DNA of 64,000 nucleotides, taken from positions 50,626 through 114,625 of the forward strand of contig DASWTK010000054.1 of NCBI GenBank assembly GCA_036402175.1, given 5' to 3'. Source of the stretch: DASPKM01 sp036402175 (GTDB lineage: Bacteria; Bacteroidota; Bacteroidia; Chitinophagales; Chitinophagaceae). A model generated the notes under the pieces. It ran no database searches, was not told the DNA's origin, and saw only the letters and a list, made by a program, of their open reading frames with translations. The translations under genes were made by a program, and so were the position numbers. This document shows positions 1 through 7,337 of the stretch, one piece after another (within the stretch, counting starts at the first letter, position 1; the number at the start of each line of letters is the position of its first letter).

Positions 1-958
1 TGTTCTCAACGTTTGCTCCCTGAAATCGATAGATGCTCTGATCATCGTCGCCCACAACAAACACATTGGGTTTTTCCCAGTAATTGATCAGAAGTTGCAC
101 CAGGCTGTTTTGTGTACCGCTGGTGTCCTGGTATTCATCAACAAGTATGTAAAGGAATTGTTCCTGGTATCTTGCAAGCAATTCCTTGTTTTCCCTGAAC
201 GCGGCTATCACCCAGTTGATCATGTCGTCGAAATCATAGCGGTTGCGCACGCGCATCAGTTGCTGAAAACGGTCGAACTCATTTACGGCTGCGCGAAGCT
301 TTGCCATCCTGTTCTTTTCAGCTTCAATTTGGTCAACCTTGAGATCACCAGCCTTGTATGATTTTCCTGTTCTTTTATAAATGTATTCATCCCTGTTTGG
401 AAGGTCCAGCAGGTATTCATCAATTTTCTGATTGATAAAAGCCGGAGTCCAGCCTTCACGCTTCATGGTGCTGAACAGGATTTGAAGCGGACCGATCTCA
501 TAATATACATCACCCCTGTATCTTTTTAGCGGATGGTTTTTGGGAAATGAGTCAATGAGTTGTCTGAACAGTTCTATCTTTTCAAGGTCTGATATCGGAT
601 CGAGTGAGGTCTTTTCAAATAATGAAAGGTTTTCCTGTATTACTTCATGGCAAAACGCGTGAAAGGTGTGGATGTTTACCTTGTATGCATCAGGACCAAT
701 GAATTCAAGAAGCCGCCTGCGCATAGCAATTACACCGGCATCGGTGTAGGTAAGGCAAAGTATGTTGCCCGGAGCGGCGTCGGTTTCCAATAGTATTTTT
801 CCGATCCTGGCTGCGAGGATCTGTGTTTTACCGGTGCCCGGCCCGGCTATAACCATAACCGGACCTTCTATCGCATTCACCGCTTTTTGCTGTGCCTCAT
901 TGAGTTTCCGGTATGTTTGAAGGAATTTTTCTGATAAATTTTTGTGGTAAGCGCTCAT
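1..958 (-). CDS. UvrD/PcrA-like superfamily 1 DNA helicase (N-terminal part, cut by window start)
   Basis: ATP-dependent 3'-5' DNA helicase of the UvrD/Rep/PcrA group, acting in DNA repair or recombination. Translating the minus strand from the ATG at 958 gives an open frame to the window edge (about 319 residues). Motif I GPGTGKT lies at residues 39-45, motif II reads LVDEYQDT near residue 272, and motif III reads VGDDDQSIYRFQGA near residue 302. The Q motif (NEAQQKAV) is just before motif I. The spacing between motifs I and II fits domains 1A/1B. The C-terminal half (motifs IV-VI and domain 2B) lies outside the window, so UvrD, PcrA and a longer nuclease-helicase fusion cannot be told apart. 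The gene is divergent from the receiver-Fis regulator that follows. Confidence 0.93.
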   Translation of the reverse strand, partial: MSAYHKNLSEKFLQTYRKLNEAQQKAVNAIEGPVMVIAGPGTGKTQILAARIGKILLETDAAPGNILCLTYTDAGVIAMRRRLLEFIGPDAYKVNIHTFHAFCHEVIQENLSLFEKTSLDPISDLEKIELFRQLIDSFPKNHPLKRYRGDVYYEIGPLQILFSTMKREGWTPAFINQKIDEYLLDLPNRDEYIYKRTGKSYKAGDLKVDQIEAEKNRMAKLRAAVNEFDRFQQLMRVRNRYDFDDMINWVIAAFRENKELLARYQEQFLYILVDEYQDTSGTQNSLVQLLINYWEKPNVFVVGDDDQSIYRFQGANVEN

Positions 959-1185
959 AACCAAAATTAATGTTTGGCAGTGGGGGCTGCTTCAATAAAT
1001 ATCAACAAAAACAGGTTTTTAACGGGTAAAACTTATAATCCGGCCTTCCGATAAAATATAAGAACACTCCTTTACGTTTAAATCGGGATTTTATATGTGA
1101 AAAGTCTATCCTGAACACGGCAATTCTGTGTCAGCGATTGCTTTTAAGGAATCAAATATCCCGGATATTTCAGAACCAAACCAAT

Positions 1186-1836
1186 ATGAAAAACCAGAAA
1201 AGCCTTCGAATTTTCATCCTGGCGGATGACGCCTGGCACGGCTCCATGCTGGAGCAATCTGCTTCTCTTAATCCCGATTACGAGGTTAAGCTTTTCAACA
1301 ATGCCGAAACTTTTTTCCAGCAATTGCATGAGCAACCCGATGTTGTTGCACTGGACCTTCCGTTGCCCGGCCTTGAAAGTCTCGACGTACTGAGGCGTAT
1401 TAAATCAGAACAACCCCGCATCAAAGTAGTTGTTATTTCCGGCAAGGAAGAGTCGCCTGCCTGTGTACAACTGCTGAAACAGGGAGCGTTTGAATGTATT
1501 GTGAAGGACGACCATGTACAGGATCGCCTCTGGAATACACTTTTGCATTTGCAGGAGATCATTTCATTGAGACAGGAACTGGCACATCTGAAAGCGGGTC
1601 CTGAACTTTATGAGTTGAACGGACATACTAACGGACATGCGAATGTGAATGGTAATTCACTCAGCCATCTGTTCGTTAAGGAATCATCACTCAGGGAGTA
1701 TGAATGCCAGATCATTCAGTATTACCTTGAGAAATACAATAAGGATGTGTTGCTGGTTGCCAAAAAGCTCGACATCGGCAAATCAACCATCTACAGGATG
1801 ATACAGAATGGAGAAATAAGAAAAGGGGTGGCCTAA
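1186..1836 (+). CDS. Receiver domain - Fis-type HTH response regulator
   Basis: Cytoplasmic two-component response regulator, 216 residues from the ATG at 1186; an upstream TTG at 1138 would only add residues unlike the family. The N-terminal half is a receiver: acidic pair D14-D15, phosphoacceptor D57 in ALDLPLPG, a conserved serine in VVISG and a lysine near residue 107 (CIVKDD). After a linker rich in Asn, Gly and His, the last ~50 residues form a Fis/NtrC-type helix-turn-helix (VAKKLDIGKSTIYRMIQNG). The sigma-54-activating AAA+ module found between these parts in NtrC is missing, as in ActR/PrrA-type regulators. No histidine kinase is adjacent, so the partner is unknown. The stop overlaps the stop of the converging TPR gene by four bases. 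Confidence 0.88.
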   Translation: MKNQKSLRIFILADDAWHGSMLEQSASLNPDYEVKLFNNAETFFQQLHEQPDVVALDLPLPGLESLDVLRRIKSEQPRIKVVVISGKEESPACVQLLKQGAFECIVKDDHVQDRLWNTLLHLQEIISLRQELAHLKAGPELYELNGHTNGHANVNGNSLSHLFVKESSLREYECQIIQYYLEKYNKDVLLVAKKLDIGKSTIYRMIQNGEIRKGVA

Positions 1837-2483
1837 CCGGGCACCCTTGTAATATATTTTTCGATCTGCTTGATCTGGCTGACTATCTCAGGGGTAGTCG
1901 GCTTTAGTGCTTTGGCCTTTCTGAAAAAATCTTTAGCTGCCCTGAATTCTCTTTTATTCATCATTATGCTGCACATCTGCAGGTAAGCCGCAGCCTGGTT
2001 TTCTTTATCAGGCAAGCCCTTTTTCAGTGCCTGACGGATATAACTTTCGGCCTGTCTCAGGTCGTTCTTTTGAACAGACAACATCCCCATCTGCAGGAGG
2101 CTCGCGCCTTCAGCTTCCTTCATAGGCATTCCCAGATCCAATCCCTTTTTCATGTGCTTTTCCGCCGAAGTGAAATCCTGCTTCATCATTGCCAGGTTTC
2201 CTTTCAGCGTATAGTAAACCGAACGGATAGGTTTGTATAAAAGGTTAGGGAACTTAATTGAGTTTAAGACTCTTTCCGCTCCTTCCATATCACCTTTTTC
2301 CATGTATTCCTGTATGAGACGCAGCGGACCGAAAAAGAAATGACTGAATATCAGAATTGCGGCAATGAGGTAAAGAAAAAATGCCGCCCAGAAGCCTGCC
2401 GCTATATTCAAAGCAACACCACCGATTATCAATGCGGCTGCCACGTAAAGACGATACCTGATCAGCCAGTTATAGAATTTCAT
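1833..2483 (-). CDS. Membrane-anchored tetratricopeptide-repeat protein
   Basis: 216 residues. The first ~60 hold two closely spaced hydrophobic helices (around residues 11-30 and 32-52), and the rest is a series of TPR-like helical pairs with alternating Ala/Leu/Tyr positions (for example residues 85-120 and 125-190), so it is probably a membrane-bound scaffold facing the cytoplasm. TPR proteins mediate protein-protein contacts, but no partner is evident here. The start at 2483 gives a short basic-aromatic lead (MKFYNWLIRYR) before the first membrane segment, fitting a positive-inside N-terminus. It converges on the receiver-Fis gene with overlapping stops. Specific function unknown. Confidence 0.8.
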   Translation of the reverse strand: MKFYNWLIRYRLYVAAALIIGGVALNIAAGFWAAFFLYLIAAILIFSHFFFGPLRLIQEYMEKGDMEGAERVLNSIKFPNLLYKPIRSVYYTLKGNLAMMKQDFTSAEKHMKKGLDLGMPMKEAEGASLLQMGMLSVQKNDLRQAESYIRQALKKGLPDKENQAAAYLQMCSIMMNKREFRAAKDFFRKAKALKPTTPEIVSQIKQIEKYITRVPG

Positions 2484-2519
2484 AATAAGTATCTTTTATG
2501 CAAAGGAAGGCAAATATAA

Positions 2520-2558
2520 AGCCCCGGCTGCAAATGCTTTGATTTGCCTGCCGGGGCT
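2520..2558 (-). terminator. Rho-independent terminator of the small hydrophilic gene
   Basis: Inverted repeat with 9-bp arms (AGCCCCGGC at 2520-2528 and GCCGGGGCT at 2550-2558) and a further CAAAT/ATTTG pairing inside. Read on the minus strand the GC-rich stem is followed by TTTATATTTG. It lies directly downstream of the gene ending at 2582 and ahead of the TPR gene start. Confidence 0.75.
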
Positions 2559-2581
2559 ACTTTAAATATGCCGATTATTGT

Positions 2582-2851
2582 CTATTCAGGATGCTGATCC
2601 CTTCCTCGCTGTCCTTCGCCTTTTTGCCCTGTTGCGTGTCCTTTGGTATGAGGAATCATGCGCTCGTCACCCTCCTGACTATCTCTCATCTGCTCAGAAC
2701 GTTGTGTGTTTCTTACTTCGCTTTCTTTTTGCAGATCATCCTTACCTCGGTTATCGAATTCCTCCTGTTGACGATGCCTCGAATCAGAACTCTTTGGATT
2801 GATGTCTGATTTTGCCGGTATATCTCTTTTATCTTTTTTATCTTTTGACAT
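2582..2851 (-). CDS. Small, highly hydrophilic, probably disordered protein
   Basis: 89 residues, dominated by Lys, Asp, Glu, Arg, Gln and Ser with almost no aliphatic or aromatic residues (starts MSKDKKDKRD). No signal peptide or membrane segment. The composition is that of an intrinsically disordered, hydrophilin- or LEA-like polypeptide; such proteins are often induced by desiccation or osmotic stress, but no named family was recognised. It is the last of three consecutive minus-strand genes of similar character (2582-3551) and has its own hairpin terminator at 2520-2558. An A/T-rich leader precedes the ATG. The alternative that it is non-coding is made less likely by the low-complexity hydrophilic translation repeated in the neighbours and by the well placed terminator. 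Confidence 0.6.
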   Translation of the reverse strand: MSKDKKDKRDIPAKSDINPKSSDSRHRQQEEFDNRGKDDLQKESEVRNTQRSEQMRDSQEGDERMIPHTKGHATGQKGEGQRGRDQHPE

Positions 2852-2888
2852 TGTTTTAATTTTTAAGTGATCGGATCATTTTTAAATA

Positions 2889-2923
2889 CAAATCTTTACG
2901 CCCGGTATGGACGTAAAGATTTG
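2889..2923 (-). terminator. Perfect 12-bp hairpin downstream of the Gln/Gly-rich gene
   Basis: CAAATCTTTACG (2889-2900) and its exact reverse complement (2912-2923) flank an 11-base loop. On the minus strand it follows the stop of the Gln/Gly-rich gene at 2945 and is followed by TATTT. The tail is weak, so this could also be an RNA-stability hairpin. Confidence 0.55.
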
Positions 2924-2944
2924 TTTGGCAAGACAATCGGTTTA

Positions 2945-3310
2945 TTATTGATCGTCTTTTCTTTGTCCTGAACCCATGCCTGAACTTCCAGAACCGCTTC
3001 CGCCAGTGCCGCTGCGCTCACTGCCCATTCCGCCCTGTTGGCCTTGTTGACCTTGTTGGCCTGGTTGTCCGCTGCGCTGACCTTGCTGTCCCTGCTGGCC
3101 TTGTTGTGAGCCACCAGAAGTGTTCTGATCCCTGCCACCTTGTGAACCAAATCCGCTTTCCTGTCCTTGTCCCGTACCCTGATCACGCTGATCGCGCTGA
3201 TCGCGTTGACCTTGTCCTTGCTGGCCTTGACCCTGTGAAGGATTGTTTTGACCGGAAGTGTTTTGATTCTGGCCAGGATTTCCTTGCTGGTCTCTGTTTT
3301 TTTCTGCCAT
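2945..3310 (-). CDS. Gln/Gly-rich low-complexity protein with QGQ-type repeats
   Basis: 121 residues from the ATG at 3310 (MAEKNRDQQG); an upstream in-frame ATG at 3358 would add a lysine/phenylalanine stretch unlike the rest and would overlap the preceding gene, so 3310 is preferred. Almost the whole protein is built from Gln, Gly, Ser, Asn, Arg and Asp, with iterated QGQ, QRDQ and QQGQ units, so it is expected to be fully disordered. Opposite-strand and shifted-frame readings of the same DNA are open only because the repeat is simple. It is the middle gene of the three-gene hydrophilic cluster. Function unknown; a stress-protective or phase-separating role is only an inference from composition. 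Confidence 0.6.
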   Translation of the reverse strand: MAEKNRDQQGNPGQNQNTSGQNNPSQGQGQQGQGQRDQRDQRDQGTGQGQESGFGSQGGRDQNTSGGSQQGQQGQQGQRSGQPGQQGQQGQQGGMGSERSGTGGSGSGSSGMGSGQRKDDQ

Positions 3311-3347
3311 AAACTTAAATTTTAAGGTGAAAGAAAAATTTTTAGCC

Positions 3348-3551
3348 TTATTCAGCATTCAGATCGTAATCAATTGATGACAACAACCAGGCTCGCCTGT
3401 CCCGGTTTTCATTGTCGTGATTGCTTCTTTCCATATCCTGCTCGCCCGAACTTCTTTCAGGGTGAGCCGCGTTTTGCCTGCGACCATCATTCATATTCCT
3501 TTCATCTTCTCTTCGGCCGCGTTCGTTATGGATTCTTGAATTTTGTGACAT
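3348..3551 (-). CDS. Small Arg/Asn/Glu-rich hydrophilic protein
   Basis: 67 residues, first of the three-gene minus-strand cluster. Rich in Arg, Asn, Glu, Asp and Ser (MSQNSRIHNERGRREDERN at the start), without hydrophobic segments until a short C-terminal stretch (RRAWLLSSIDYDLNAE), which could be a contact motif. No family recognised. It is followed after about 37 bases by the Gln/Gly-rich gene. The intergenic region 3552-3902 separates it from the divergent DUF2892-SRPBCC gene and must hold its promoter. Confidence 0.5.
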   Translation of the reverse strand: MSQNSRIHNERGRREDERNMNDGRRQNAAHPERSSGEQDMERSNHDNENRDRRAWLLSSIDYDLNAE

Positions 3552-3902
3552 ATCCCCGATTTAAAAAATTAGCAATGATGGTTGATGATAGTAGTGTGAA
3601 AAAATTATGCCCTTTTGGTACGTACCGGATCGCACACTTAATAGTGGCATTTCTGGCGCTGAGGCTGAAACACAATCGTTTCGTGAGGAATGAAATCAAC
3701 AATTAGGATTGACAGGCAGAACTGTTGCAAAAATCGGATGGGTAAAATCGTACTCAATTGCTACAGAAATCAATAATCATTAGTCTGCATGCGAATGCAG
3801 TAAAGTAAATTAATAGCTGAAAGACAGATACTTGCATCTTTTACAAAACAGATGGTTGGGGTCAGCAAGATTTTCGCATATACTTCAAAAAACTAGTGAC
3901 TT
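3552..3902. other. Intergenic region between divergent genes
   Basis: 351 bases without a convincing gene. It should contain the promoters of the minus-strand hydrophilic cluster and of the DUF2892-SRPBCC gene. I see no strong palindrome or terminator; a TACTTGC element near 3829-3835 loosely resembles a Bacteroidota -7 box for the plus-strand gene. Confidence 0.4.
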
Positions 3903-4673
3903 ATGGCAGTAAATACACCAACTCAGGAAAATAATCAGGTTAATGTACCAGAGCGTGGTACGAATATCATAAATGTTGATTGGCAGGAACGTGTGTTATC
4001 AGCAGGCGTAGGTGGATATTTGTTAGCGGCAGGATTGAAGAACCTCACAAAAAAACCAATACGTGGTTTGCTGCAAACAGCAATCGGCGGATTCCTGGTA
4101 TACAGGGGCTCATCTGGAAATTGCCCGGTTTACAGCAGCATCGGAAAAACATCCAACGCCACACACGCCACATCTGTGAATATCAGAACATCGATGGTTG
4201 TAAACAAACCGAGGCATGAAGTATATCAATTCTGGCGCAAATTGGAAAACCTTCCAAGATTCATGAAGCACCTTCTTACTGTAAGGGAATTGGATGCAAA
4301 GCGGTCACATTGGGAAGCAGTAGTGCCTGGTAATGTTGCTACCATTAAATGGGATGCGGAAATAGTAAAGGAAAGAGAAGGCGAATTCATCGGATGGCAG
4401 TCTGTTCCAAATGCTACTATCGAGAACGCGGGTAAGGTTGAGTTTCGTGATATAGATAACGGCCAGGGAACAGAGATCGATGTTGTCATCAGCTACAGGC
4501 CACCAGCTGGTCAGTTAGGAAGCGGCATTGCACAATTCCTGAACCCGGTAGTGGAGAAACTTATCAAACAGGATATAATGGGATTCAAAGATTATATAGA
4601 GGGTAATTATGCCGCAGTACAGGGTGGCCAGCATCAAAGCGGCATGCCAACAGGTAATATGGCAGTTCATTAA
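3903..4673 (+). CDS. DUF2892 (YgaP-like) membrane segment fused to SRPBCC/cyclase-dehydrase domain
   Basis: 256 residues. Residues ~25-80 match the two-helix DUF2892/YgaP-type membrane unit (WQERVLSAGVGGYLLAAGLK, then GLLQTAIGGFLVYRG and CPVYSSIGK). Residues ~95-235 form a SRPBCC (polyketide cyclase/dehydrase, START-like) domain, with the typical opening SMVVNKPRHEVYQFWRKLEN and the WQSVPNATIENAGKVEF strand. SRPBCC domains bind hydrophobic ligands in a deep pocket; here the pocket would be tethered to the inner membrane. The ligand is unknown. The gene is monocistronic, with a strong hairpin terminator at 4706-4740. Similar fusions often sit near stress-related genes, which agrees with the divergent hydrophilic cluster, but that link is an inference. 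Confidence 0.85.
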   Translation: MAVNTPTQENNQVNVPERGTNIINVDWQERVLSAGVGGYLLAAGLKNLTKKPIRGLLQTAIGGFLVYRGSSGNCPVYSSIGKTSNATHATSVNIRTSMVVNKPRHEVYQFWRKLENLPRFMKHLLTVRELDAKRSHWEAVVPGNVATIKWDAEIVKEREGEFIGWQSVPNATIENAGKVEFRDIDNGQGTEIDVVISYRPPAGQLGSGIAQFLNPVVEKLIKQDIMGFKDYIEGNYAAVQGGQHQSGMPTGNMAVH

Positions 4674-4705
4674 CCAGTTTATATAGCCCTTGTTCAGTTT
4701 TTACG

Positions 4706-4740
4706 TGGCGAAGCATCATTGCTTCGCCATTTTTTATTTT
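4706..4740 (+). terminator. Rho-independent terminator
   Basis: A perfect 10-bp stem (TGGCGAAGCA at 4706-4715, TGCTTCGCCA at 4720-4729) with a TCAT loop, followed by a T-rich tail (4730-4740). It lies about 30 bases after the stop of the DUF2892-SRPBCC gene. Confidence 0.93.
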
Positions 4741-4933
4741 AGGAGGTTTGTCTTTTGTGACTTTCTGATCCTTAAAAAGAGTTCCGCATCGTAGATTTAC
4801 GATATCGGCGAACTGAACTATTAATTAAATTTGGTTTATCCCCTATCCCCAACCCAATTCATCCTTCGCAATTTCCACCTGATTTACGCTTCCCGATAAC
4901 TACAATCACTTGTTGACTGTATGCTTTCTTGTT

Positions 4934-5800
4934 ATGAAAATTCAGGAAATGAAATGTGCATTTACAGTAGATGTAGAAGATTGGTTCTGTTCACACAACC
5001 TTCAGCAAAGCATCAGCTATAACGATTGGAACAATCTTGAAGGAAGGGTGGAGAGAAATACGCATCGGCTGCTTAAGCTGCTTGACTGGCACCATGTGAA
5101 AGCAACTTTCTTTGTGCTGGGATGGGTAGCGGAAAAATATCCTTCACTTGTGAAGGACATTGCTTCCATGGGTCATGAAATAGGCTCGCATGGATACAGG
5201 CACCAGCTTGTTACAAAAATGACCAGGAAAACATTTTCAGAAGATCTGATTCTTTCTATTGATTCGATCAGGGACAGCTGCGGTATAATGCCGGTTGGAT
5301 ACAGGGCTCCCGCGTTCTCTATTACTGAAAAAACATTGTGGGCACTTCAGATATTAAAGGAGGCAGGCTTTAAGTACGATTCCTCAATTTATCCGATCTC
5401 CATGCATCCTGATTATGGATTTCCCGGAGCATCATTAGTTCCTTACGAGCCTGTTCCTGGTTTAACAGAAATTCCAATGAGCTGCTCCGAAAAATGGGGC
5501 ATGCGTATTCCATGCAGCGGCGGCGCATATCTTCGATTTTTCCCTTACACGGTATTCACAAAACTGGTTAAAGAAGTTTTGAACGCAGGACGTCCTTATA
5601 TTTTTTACATCCATCCATGGGAGCTGGATAAGGATAGTCCGCGGGTGCCTCTGCCTTTTCTGAAGTCTGCCCGGCATTATGCTAACCTCCACACCACAGA
5701 ACAAAAGCTCAACAGGCTTTTGCAGGAGTTTGAGTTTACATCAATCAATAAAATTTTTGAAAATGTCAGTTACGATGATCAGCCGGTTAGTGCCAGATAG
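4934..5800 (+). CDS. Polysaccharide deacetylase (exopolysaccharide-locus type, NodB fold)
   Basis: About 288 residues from the ATG at 4934; a second ATG at 4949 (MKCAFTVDVEDWF) is equally possible, and the TTG codons at 4910/4913 are less likely. It resembles the deacetylase subfamily found with exosortase/EPS loci: metal-binding FTVDVEDW near the N-terminus, the HEIGSHGYRH motif (zinc His pair), GYRAPAFS, and near the end HPWELD. Such enzymes remove N-acetyl groups from sugars of a surface or secreted polysaccharide. No signal peptide is visible, as is common in the subfamily. Its last 38 bases overlap the start of the sugar transferase, so the two are translationally coupled and probably act on the same glycan. 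Confidence 0.88.
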   Translation: MKIQEMKCAFTVDVEDWFCSHNLQQSISYNDWNNLEGRVERNTHRLLKLLDWHHVKATFFVLGWVAEKYPSLVKDIASMGHEIGSHGYRHQLVTKMTRKTFSEDLILSIDSIRDSCGIMPVGYRAPAFSITEKTLWALQILKEAGFKYDSSIYPISMHPDYGFPGASLVPYEPVPGLTEIPMSCSEKWGMRIPCSGGAYLRFFPYTVFTKLVKEVLNAGRPYIFYIHPWELDKDSPRVPLPFLKSARHYANLHTTEQKLNRLLQEFEFTSINKIFENVSYDDQPVSAR

Positions 5801-6431
5801 CACCGTCCGTACAGAGGCCAGCCTTATTCCGAAGACTGAACGGATTACTATTCCACACAGGTATCTCAGCGTTCGCCGGTGGTTGGAAGTTTTTTTGATA
5901 ATTGCGCTGTTTCCTCTTGTTGTTAGCGTGTGTCTTGTGATTGCCATATTAATTTCGTTTGAATCGAAAGGAGGTGTTTTATTTGTTCAGCGCAGACCGG
6001 GGAAAAATGGCATTTTTTTCAGGATGTATAAATTTCGTACGATGTACAGCAACTCGTCGGAAGAGAAGCTTGCTATGGAAGCAGATGATCGCATTACCGG
6101 TTTGGGCAGGTTCCTTAGAAAATACAGGCTTGATGAATTACCGCAGTTGTGGAATGTATTGAGCGGAGAGATGAGTATCATCGGCCCAAGGCCTGTTCCT
6201 TACAACTTTTATAATGTTTATCTGAAAGAGGTGCCAGGTTATAAGCTGCGGCATCTGATCAAGCCGGGTATCACAGGGCTTGCTCAGGTGTTACAGGGAT
6301 ACACCCGTACAGTAGATGAAGAACGCATGAAATTTACGTACGACCTGTATTACATAAATAATATTTCGTTTAAAATGGATTTGTCAATAATGCGGCGAAC
6401 AGTATTACATATTGTAAAAGGTAAATCCTGA
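5763..6431 (+). CDS. Undecaprenyl-phosphate sugar phosphotransferase (bacterial sugar transferase family)
   Basis: 222 residues from the ATG at 5763 (5775 is an alternative). It is a short-form polyprenyl-phosphate hexose-1-phosphate transferase (PF02397): one N-terminal membrane helix (around residues 40-65), then the basic KFRTM motif, the catalytic DELPQLWNVLSGEMSIIGPR block, and the PGITGLAQV segment. The enzyme loads the first sugar phosphate onto the lipid carrier at the inner leaflet of the inner membrane, starting synthesis of an exopolysaccharide or O-unit. The four-helix N-terminal part of WbaP/Gne-type proteins is absent. The start lies inside the deacetylase gene. No glycosyltransferases, flippase or polymerase follow, so the rest of the pathway must be elsewhere. 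Confidence 0.9.
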   Translation: MSVTMISRLVPDSTVRTEASLIPKTERITIPHRYLSVRRWLEVFLIIALFPLVVSVCLVIAILISFESKGGVLFVQRRPGKNGIFFRMYKFRTMYSNSSEEKLAMEADDRITGLGRFLRKYRLDELPQLWNVLSGEMSIIGPRPVPYNFYNVYLKEVPGYKLRHLIKPGITGLAQVLQGYTRTVDEERMKFTYDLYYINNISFKMDLSIMRRTVLHIVKGKS

Positions 6432-6775
6432 AATCAAATTAATAGAGAACAATCTTACGCTCCTGGCTCAGCCGATTCGTAAAAATGTAATTTCATTTTT
6501 TACAGTTGAAAATCTCTCTCAAATAGCAGACTCATCAGCAGCTTTACATTGGATTTCCTCTCTTGAACATATTTCTATTCACTTCCAACCCGCGCCGGAC
6601 GTGAATTCTAAAACACTATTGTTAAAAGTTCACGCAGCTAGCTATATAATTTTCAATCTTTTAAACTTATCACAGGCCTGATCTTAACAGTTGTATTTTC
6701 TTTAATATTCTCTGGCATTCTTTATGAAATATACCCTGTGAAACTAAAATTCAATTATCGATTAAAATTAGACTT
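6432..6775. other. Intergenic region, mostly A/T-rich
   Basis: 344 bases between the sugar transferase and the glycine-zipper lipoprotein. A small hairpin (GTAAAAATG with CATTTTTTAC, about 6479-6503, one bulged T) follows the operon end and may serve as a weak terminator. The remainder presumably holds the promoter of the lipoprotein gene; no gene is supported. Confidence 0.4.
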
Positions 6776-7273
6776 ATGAAAAAGTTATTATCCGTATTTG
6801 CAATAGCTGGTTCATTAACGATGGCCGCTTGTAGCAGCAACCCTAACGCTGCTCTTCAGAATGAAAAAGGAGTGACCTTTTCCGATACGGCAGGGTTAGC
6901 TCAGTTCCGTGAATGGAAAGCCCAACAGGCAATGGCTGAAATGTATGCCGCCGCGGCAGCAACAGCTGTAACACCTGTTGTAGCAAATAATACAACTACG
7001 GCAAGACGCAGTTCGCCTGTGCGCCAGTCAAGTCGTACTGTAAGCCAGAACCGGTCAATAGGATCTACTACTCAGTATCCTGCGAAGCCTGCAAAAAAAG
7101 GCTGGAGCAAGGCTGCTAAAGGTGCTGCAATTGGTGCCGGTGGTGGTGCTATCATTGGAGCAGTAGTGAATAAGCGTAACCGCGCTGTAGGTGCAGTGAT
7201 AGGTGGTGTAGCCGGTGGTGCAGTTGGTTATGGTATTGGCCGCTCAATGGATAAAAAAGACGGACGTTACTAA
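6776..7273 (+). CDS. Glycine-zipper lipoprotein
   Basis: 165 residues. A lipoprotein signal peptide ends at a lipobox (MAAC, Cys about residue 19). The mature N-terminal half is Ala/Gln/Thr-rich and low in complexity. Residues ~110-155 form a glycine zipper: repeats of GAAIGAGGGAIIGA and GAVIGGVAGGAVGYGIG with the regular small-residue spacing of YMGG/Gly-zipper families. Such proteins are anchored in the outer membrane and use the zipper for tight helix packing; a specific role is unknown. The gene stands alone, with a GC-rich hairpin just downstream (7299-7336). Confidence 0.8.
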   Translation: MKKLLSVFAIAGSLTMAACSSNPNAALQNEKGVTFSDTAGLAQFREWKAQQAMAEMYAAAAATAVTPVVANNTTTARRSSPVRQSSRTVSQNRSIGSTTQYPAKPAKKGWSKAAKGAAIGAGGGAIIGAVVNKRNRAVGAVIGGVAGGAVGYGIGRSMDKKDGRY

Positions 7274-7298
7274 CCGTAGTAACAAGATTTTTCTGAAC

Positions 7299-7336
7299 GC
7301 GGGGCTTTATTATACTTTATGTATATGAAGCCCCGC
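7299..7336. terminator. Hairpin terminator between convergent genes
   Basis: GCGGGGCTT (7299-7307) pairs with AAGCCCCGC (7328-7336), a 9-bp GC-rich stem with an A/T loop, then TTCATTTT on the plus strand. It lies between the glycine-zipper gene and the converging NlpE-like gene, whose stop is two bases further on, so it may end both transcripts. Confidence 0.75.
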
Positions 7337-7337
7337 T

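Noticed and set aside
95..361. Plus-strand frame inside the helicase gene
   Set aside because: Antisense to the well supported helicase motifs; no independent support.
2896..3186. Alternative minus-strand frame over the Gln/Gly-rich gene
   Set aside because: A frame-shifted reading of the low-complexity repeat; the other frame has a better start and a downstream hairpin.
3374..3706. Plus-strand frame opposite the Arg/Asn-rich gene
   Set aside because: Cys/Phe-rich translation of the reverse complement of a polar-repeat gene, running into the intergenic region without motif or context.
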